7,990 bases of DNA from Eubacterium sp. UBA3782 (GTDB lineage: Bacteria; Bacillota; Clostridia; Lachnospirales; Lachnospiraceae): assembly GCA_002368795.1 (NCBI GenBank), contig DFFG01000006.1, forward strand, positions 1-7,990. The letters are read 5' to 3'. How positions within the stretch are numbered: the first letter of the stretch is position 1; the number at the start of each line of letters is the position of its first letter. Shown piece after piece: positions 5,943-7,990 of the stretch. The notes under the pieces were generated by a model. It ran no database searches and was not told where the DNA came from. It worked only from the letters and a program-made list of their open reading frames with translations. Position numbers and translations under genes: made by a program.

Positions 5943-7238
5943 TCACGTCCTTTCCCGCTCTTCCCAGGGAAGCTCGTAATCGTTGCTGGCAACCTCCACA
6001 GGGATCCCCAGCTCCACCAGACGGCGGACAAAATTCAGTGAGATCTGGTGCTTTTTATAGCAGGTCGTGATGCCAAACACCATATGTCCGCCAAAGGAAG
6101 TGATGCACACAAAGACCGTTTTGCAGGCCATAAAGGTGCTGAACTTTTCGATATAAGGAACACATATCTCCGGCATGGCGATCCTGCCCACGTTGGAGAC
6201 CGAGGTCGTTACGCTGCTGTACTTGGCGCTGGTAAACCGCCCCACCACAAAGTTCTTGATGAATAGCGGGACAAAGCGGATCCACCGGTTATGCTCCAGC
6301 GATGAGTATGTGTTCATCGTATAAAAGATCTTTTCATCGGTCAGCTTATCGGCGAATTCCTTGCGGATGACCGGCAGGATGCTCTCCAGCGTGCCGTCAT
6401 ACAGCTTCGGATCAAAGGACACACTGATCGTCCCGAAGAAATTTCTTGTCGTATACGAAGGGAAGAACTGACGGAGATTGACCGGCACACTGACAACGAC
6501 CGGTTTGCCGTAATCCTCATGCTTCATCTCCTTTAAGATCGCTTCCACATAGATCGACGTACCAAGAACGCCGATGGTCACGCCCAGCCGGTGGGCCAGC
6601 TCCAGCATATCTGCCGTCGGTACCGTGACCTCGATCAGGTGCTCCTTCAGATTTTCATCCTTCTCACCCTTCAGCTGATAGGCCTTCACCGGGAAGAGAT
6701 CCCGGAAAAAGTTTCTCTCGGTCGCCTGTCTGCTGTTGTCATAAAAATGCCGGAAGGCGTCGGCCTGCTTTTCCGAGACAGAAGAAGGATCCTCCTGGAT
6801 CCCGGAAGTATCCAACCCATGCTTCATAACGAGATATCCGGTCACGATCTTGCGAAGGAAGGCATAACCTCCGGTTCCATCCGCCAGCACATGGAAGATC
6901 TCCAGATTGATCCGGTTCCGGAAATAGCTGACACGGAACAGGACCCGCTTCGTCCCCGGCACATACAGTGCCTTGAGCGCCTGGATCCTCTCCTCCTCCA
7001 CCTTTGGAAGCGTCTTCATCTCGTCCAGATAAAACCAGAAGATACCCCTTCGCAGGCAGCAGTTCATATGAGGGTATTCCTTCAGCGCTTCATCCAGCGC
7101 AGACTGCAGGATCTCCGGATCGACATCCTCCTTCAGCTCGCAGACCAGCCGGAACACACGGGTATCCGCTCCCTCCATGGTCGGGGGGATAATGGTTGCC
7201 GCATTATCCAGTTTGTACCAAGCTCTGCTGTCTGCCAC
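5943..7238 (-). CDS. Condensation-domain-like acyltransferase (alcohol acetyltransferase/PapA/wax-ester-synthase superfamily)
   Basis: The predicted role is transfer of an acyl group from a thioester to an alcohol or amine. The 431-residue protein has an HVLADG motif (116-121), the HxxxDG catalytic signature of the chloramphenicol-acetyltransferase-like/condensation fold. It also has VSVPVNLRQFFP (249-260) with NFFGTISVSF (266-275), and a SNVGRI element (348-353) resembling the crossover region of PapA and wax-ester synthases. It is a single stand-alone domain with no carrier protein nearby and no signal peptide. I chose the GTG at 7238 (MADSRAWYKLDN) because AGGAGG (7246-7251) is 7 nt upstream. 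An in-frame ATG at 7328 would add 30 residues encoded by the repeat and is unlikely. It is the first gene of the three-gene operon behind a duplicated structured leader. The substrate is unknown. Confidence 0.78.
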   Translation of the reverse strand: MADSRAWYKLDNAATIIPPTMEGADTRVFRLVCELKEDVDPEILQSALDEALKEYPHMNCCLRRGIFWFYLDEMKTLPKVEEERIQALKALYVPGTKRVLFRVSYFRNRINLEIFHVLADGTGGYAFLRKIVTGYLVMKHGLDTSGIQEDPSSVSEKQADAFRHFYDNSRQATERNFFRDLFPVKAYQLKGEKDENLKEHLIEVTVPTADMLELAHRLGVTIGVLGTSIYVEAILKEMKHEDYGKPVVVSVPVNLRQFFPSYTTRNFFGTISVSFDPKLYDGTLESILPVIRKEFADKLTDEKIFYTMNTYSSLEHNRWIRFVPLFIKNFVVGRFTSAKYSSVTTSVSNVGRIAMPEICVPYIEKFSTFMACKTVFVCITSFGGHMVFGITTCYKKHQISLNFVRRLVELGIPVEVASNDYELPWEERERT

Positions 7239-7265
7239 CAGTGTGCCTCCTGAACAATTATTTTT

Positions 7266-7372
7266 GCATTCGCATTCCCGCGCTGCGCGCAGCGCTTCAT
7301 GCTCATGCGGGGCCCGGCATAAAGCCATTTCCACCCTTACGTGCAAGCACGACGTGTGGAAAGCCTTTTGCC
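7266..7372 (-). repeat. 107-bp direct repeat, gene-proximal copy, with two predicted hairpins
   Basis: This copy matches 7439-7545 at 106 of 107 positions, the only difference being 7287 against 7460. Read on the minus strand it gives two hairpins. P1 pairs GGCA-AAAG-UUUCCAC with GUGGAAA-CUUU-UGCC around a CGUGCUUGCACG arm. P2 is built of GCAU, GA, GCAU, GA and GCGCUG facing CAGCGC, GA, AUGC, GA and AUGC. The copy ends 27 nt before the acyltransferase start codon, so it lies in the 5' leader. An in-frame ATG at 7328 inside it looks accidental. Confidence 0.85.
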
Positions 7373-7400
7373 TTGTACCTATCTATTTATTCATGATTAT

Positions 7401-7433
7401 GGATCGCTGCGCACATTCGTGCTCTCGCGATCC
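7401..7433. repeat. Hairpin in the spacer between the two direct repeats
   Basis: GGATCGC (7401-7407) pairs with GCGATCC (7427-7433), and inside it GCAC (7411-7414) pairs with GTGC (7419-7422) around an ATTC loop. The stem has 11 pairs with an internal loop. It occupies half of the 66-bp spacer and has no counterpart before or after the repeats. Confidence 0.6.
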
Positions 7434-7438
7434 TCCCC

Positions 7439-7545
7439 GCATTCGCATTCCCGCGCTGCACGCAGCGCTTCATGCTCATGCGGGGCCCGGCATAAAGCCA
7501 TTTCCACCCTTACGTGCAAGCACGACGTGTGGAAAGCCTTTTGCC
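7439..7545 (-). repeat. 107-bp direct repeat, promoter-proximal copy, with two predicted hairpins
   Basis: This copy has the same layout as 7266-7372. Its P2 hairpin is longer because CCCC within the unit can pair with GGGG just after it (7435-7438). The unit begins about 3-5 nt after the expected transcription start of the promoter at 7555-7583, so it would form the 5' end of the transcript. The one base that differs between copies lies in the P2 apical tetraloop (CGUG here, CGCG in the other copy) and leaves all stems intact. Confidence 0.85.
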
Positions 7546-7554
7546 GGTGTAATC

Positions 7555-7583
7555 ATTATATCGTTTTCGCAGGCGGCAGGCAA
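7555..7583 (-). promoter_or_regulatory. Promoter of the acyltransferase-DUF6320-esterase operon
   Basis: On the minus strand, -35 TTGCCT (7578-7583) and a consensus -10 TATAAT (7555-7560) have a 17-bp spacer. The start would be near 7548-7550, giving a leader of about 310 nt that holds both 107-nt repeats. No better promoter is seen closer to the gene, although a weak TAAATA lies in the spacer between repeats. Confidence 0.65.
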
Positions 7584-7595
7584 GGTCATGCCTGC
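7576..7595. promoter_or_regulatory. Inverted repeat over the -35 box: candidate operator
   Basis: GCAGGCA (7576-7582) and TGCCTGC (7589-7595) form a perfect 7-bp dyad with a 6-bp spacer. It covers the -35 hexamer of the operon promoter. A further GTGCCTG half-site-like sequence follows at 7597-7603. The position fits a repressor site, but no regulator gene is visible nearby. No gene is seen in 7604-7683. Confidence 0.4.
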
Positions 7596-7683
7596 TGTGC
7601 CTGATTTTCACTGTGCTTCGGGTATGTGATGTGTGAAAAACACAGGACCGCGAGGATGCGGGCGCACAGCGCATTGCCGATAT

Positions 7684-7712
7684 ATAAAAAGGAGATGCTT
7701 TCACATCTCCTT
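7684..7712 (-). terminator. Intrinsic terminator of the tRNA cluster
   Basis: A perfect 9-bp stem, AAGGAGATG (7689-7697) with CATCTCCTT (7704-7712), has a 6-nt loop and a T-run followed by ATATA on the minus strand. It starts 8 bp after the 3' end of tRNA-Asp and ends the tRNA transcript before the operon promoter. Confidence 0.88.
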
Positions 7713-7719
7713 CCAGGTG

Positions 7720-7793
7720 CGACCCAGATCGGACTCGAACCGACGACCTCCGCCGTGACAGGGCGGCGCTCTAACCAACTGAGCCACTGGGCC
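7720..7793 (-). tRNA. tRNA-Asp (anticodon GTC)
   Basis: The gene is 74 nt. The acceptor GGCCCAG pairs fully with CTGGGTC (one G-U), with discriminator G73. The D arm is GCTC/GAGC, the anticodon stem CCGCC/GGCGG has loop CTGTCAC (anticodon at 7757-7759), and the T loop is TTCGAGT. CCA is not encoded (CAC follows). Confidence 0.96.
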
Positions 7794-7822
7794 ATATTTT
7801 TTTGATCATCCAGGCAGTCAAG

Positions 7823-7896
7823 TGGACCTTCGGGGACTCGAACCCAGGACCGATCGGTTATGAGCCGACTGCTCTAACCAACTGAGCTAAAGATCA
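7823..7896 (-). tRNA. tRNA-Ile2 (anticodon CAT, lysidine type), with unusual mismatches
   Basis: The gene is 74 nt with anticodon CAT at 7860-7862 in loop CTCATAA. The body closely resembles the tRNA-Ile2 of B. subtilis as I remember it (TTTAGCTCAGTTGGTTAGAGCAG...GGCTCATAACC...AAGGTCC, A73), rather than elongator or initiator tRNA-Met. That identity would need lysidine modification of the anticodon C by TilS to read AUA. The 5' acceptor strand is TGATCTT instead of the expected GGACCTT, so pair 1-72 is T-C and pair 4-69 is T-G. The T stem has a U50-C64 mismatch (CTGGG/CCCCG). CCA is not encoded. Automatic tools may call it tRNA-Met. Confidence 0.85.
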
Positions 7897-7900
7897 AGGG

Positions 7901-7919
7901 GATGAAGAAAACCTTCATC
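7901..7919. repeat. Hairpin in the tRNA-Asn/tRNA-Ile2 spacer
   Basis: GATGAAG (7901-7907) and CTTCATC (7913-7919) form a perfect 7-bp stem with a 5-nt loop in the 26-bp spacer between two tRNA genes. On the minus strand its loop is GTTTT, with no U-tract after the stem. It could serve as a processing signal in the polycistronic precursor. Confidence 0.5.
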
Positions 7920-7922
7920 GAG

Positions 7923-7990
7923 CTCCCCGAGTAGGGCTCGAACCTACAACAACTCGGATAACAGCCGAGTGCTCTACCATTGAGCTATCG
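7923..7990 (-). tRNA. tRNA-Asn (anticodon GTT), 5' end cut by the window edge
   Basis: The anticodon stem CTCGG/CCGAG has loop CTGTTAT (anticodon GTT), the T arm is GTAGG/CCTAC with loop TTCGAGC, and discriminator G73 fits Asn. The 3' acceptor strand TCGGGGA is complete; only three bases (CGA) of the 5' strand are inside the window, so four bases are missing. Confidence 0.93.

Noticed and set aside
7239..7346. N-terminal extension of the acyltransferase, and a repeat-encoded peptide (starting MALCRAPHEHE), from the ATG at 7328
   Set aside because: The added residues come from the duplicated hairpin unit and are palindromic by composition. The GTG at 7238 has a strong AGGAGG and starts at the conserved domain. 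The other copy of the peptide ends at an unrelated stop.
7266..7545. CRISPR array
   Set aside because: There are only two units of 107 bp with one 66-bp spacer, the repeats are far too long, and no cas genes are present.
7177..7629. Plus-strand frames across the direct repeats
   Set aside because: They repeat the same Cys/Ser/Arg-rich peptide because the DNA is duplicated. There is no ribosome binding site of note, and they lie antisense to the leader.

Overview
The window looks like a chromosomal segment of a Gram-positive Bacillota, most likely a Lachnospiraceae-type gut Clostridium. The reasons are moderate GC, strong GGAGG ribosome binding sites, TTGNNN-17-TATAAT promoters, tRNA genes without encoded CCA, a B. 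subtilis-like tRNA-Ile2, and a Zn-ribbon/membrane protein of the DUF6320 type next to a condensation-like acyltransferase. The genus is not determined by what I can see.

Layout, left to right. (1) The minus-strand 5' part of gap (GAPDH, cut off after the catalytic Cys) with its promoter. (2) A minus-strand HisJ-type PHP phosphatase with its own promoter and intrinsic terminator. (3) Divergently from it, a plus-strand class I DAHP synthase. Its short leader can fold into either an antiterminator-like or a terminator-like hairpin. (4) A convergent zone with an 87-bp near-perfect inverted repeat and a bidirectional terminator. (5) A minus-strand XerC/D-like tyrosine recombinase with a broken active site: the HxxR motif is lost and the Tyr-containing tail is out of frame. 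(6) An AT-rich intergenic stretch with two hairpins and the recombinase promoter. (7) A tightly packed minus-strand three-gene operon: condensation-domain-like acyltransferase, Zn-ribbon six-TM protein (DUF6320-like), and pectinacetylesterase/Notum-like serine hydrolase. (8) Upstream of that operon, a roughly 310-nt leader containing two 107-bp direct repeats that differ at one base, each predicted to fold into two hairpins, behind a strong promoter whose -35 box lies in an inverted repeat. (9) A minus-strand tRNA cluster, Asn(GTT, cut by the window edge) - Ile2(CAT) - Asp(GTC), closed by a terminator.

How it fits together. gap (glycolysis), the HisJ-type phosphatase (histidine pathway) and DAHP synthase (entry to the shikimate pathway) are ordinary metabolic genes. 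The least explained part is the acyltransferase / Zn-ribbon membrane protein / esterase operon with its duplicated structured leader. Gene content suggests that an ester or acyl group is made and removed on a lipid or envelope component, but the substrate cannot be read from the sequence.
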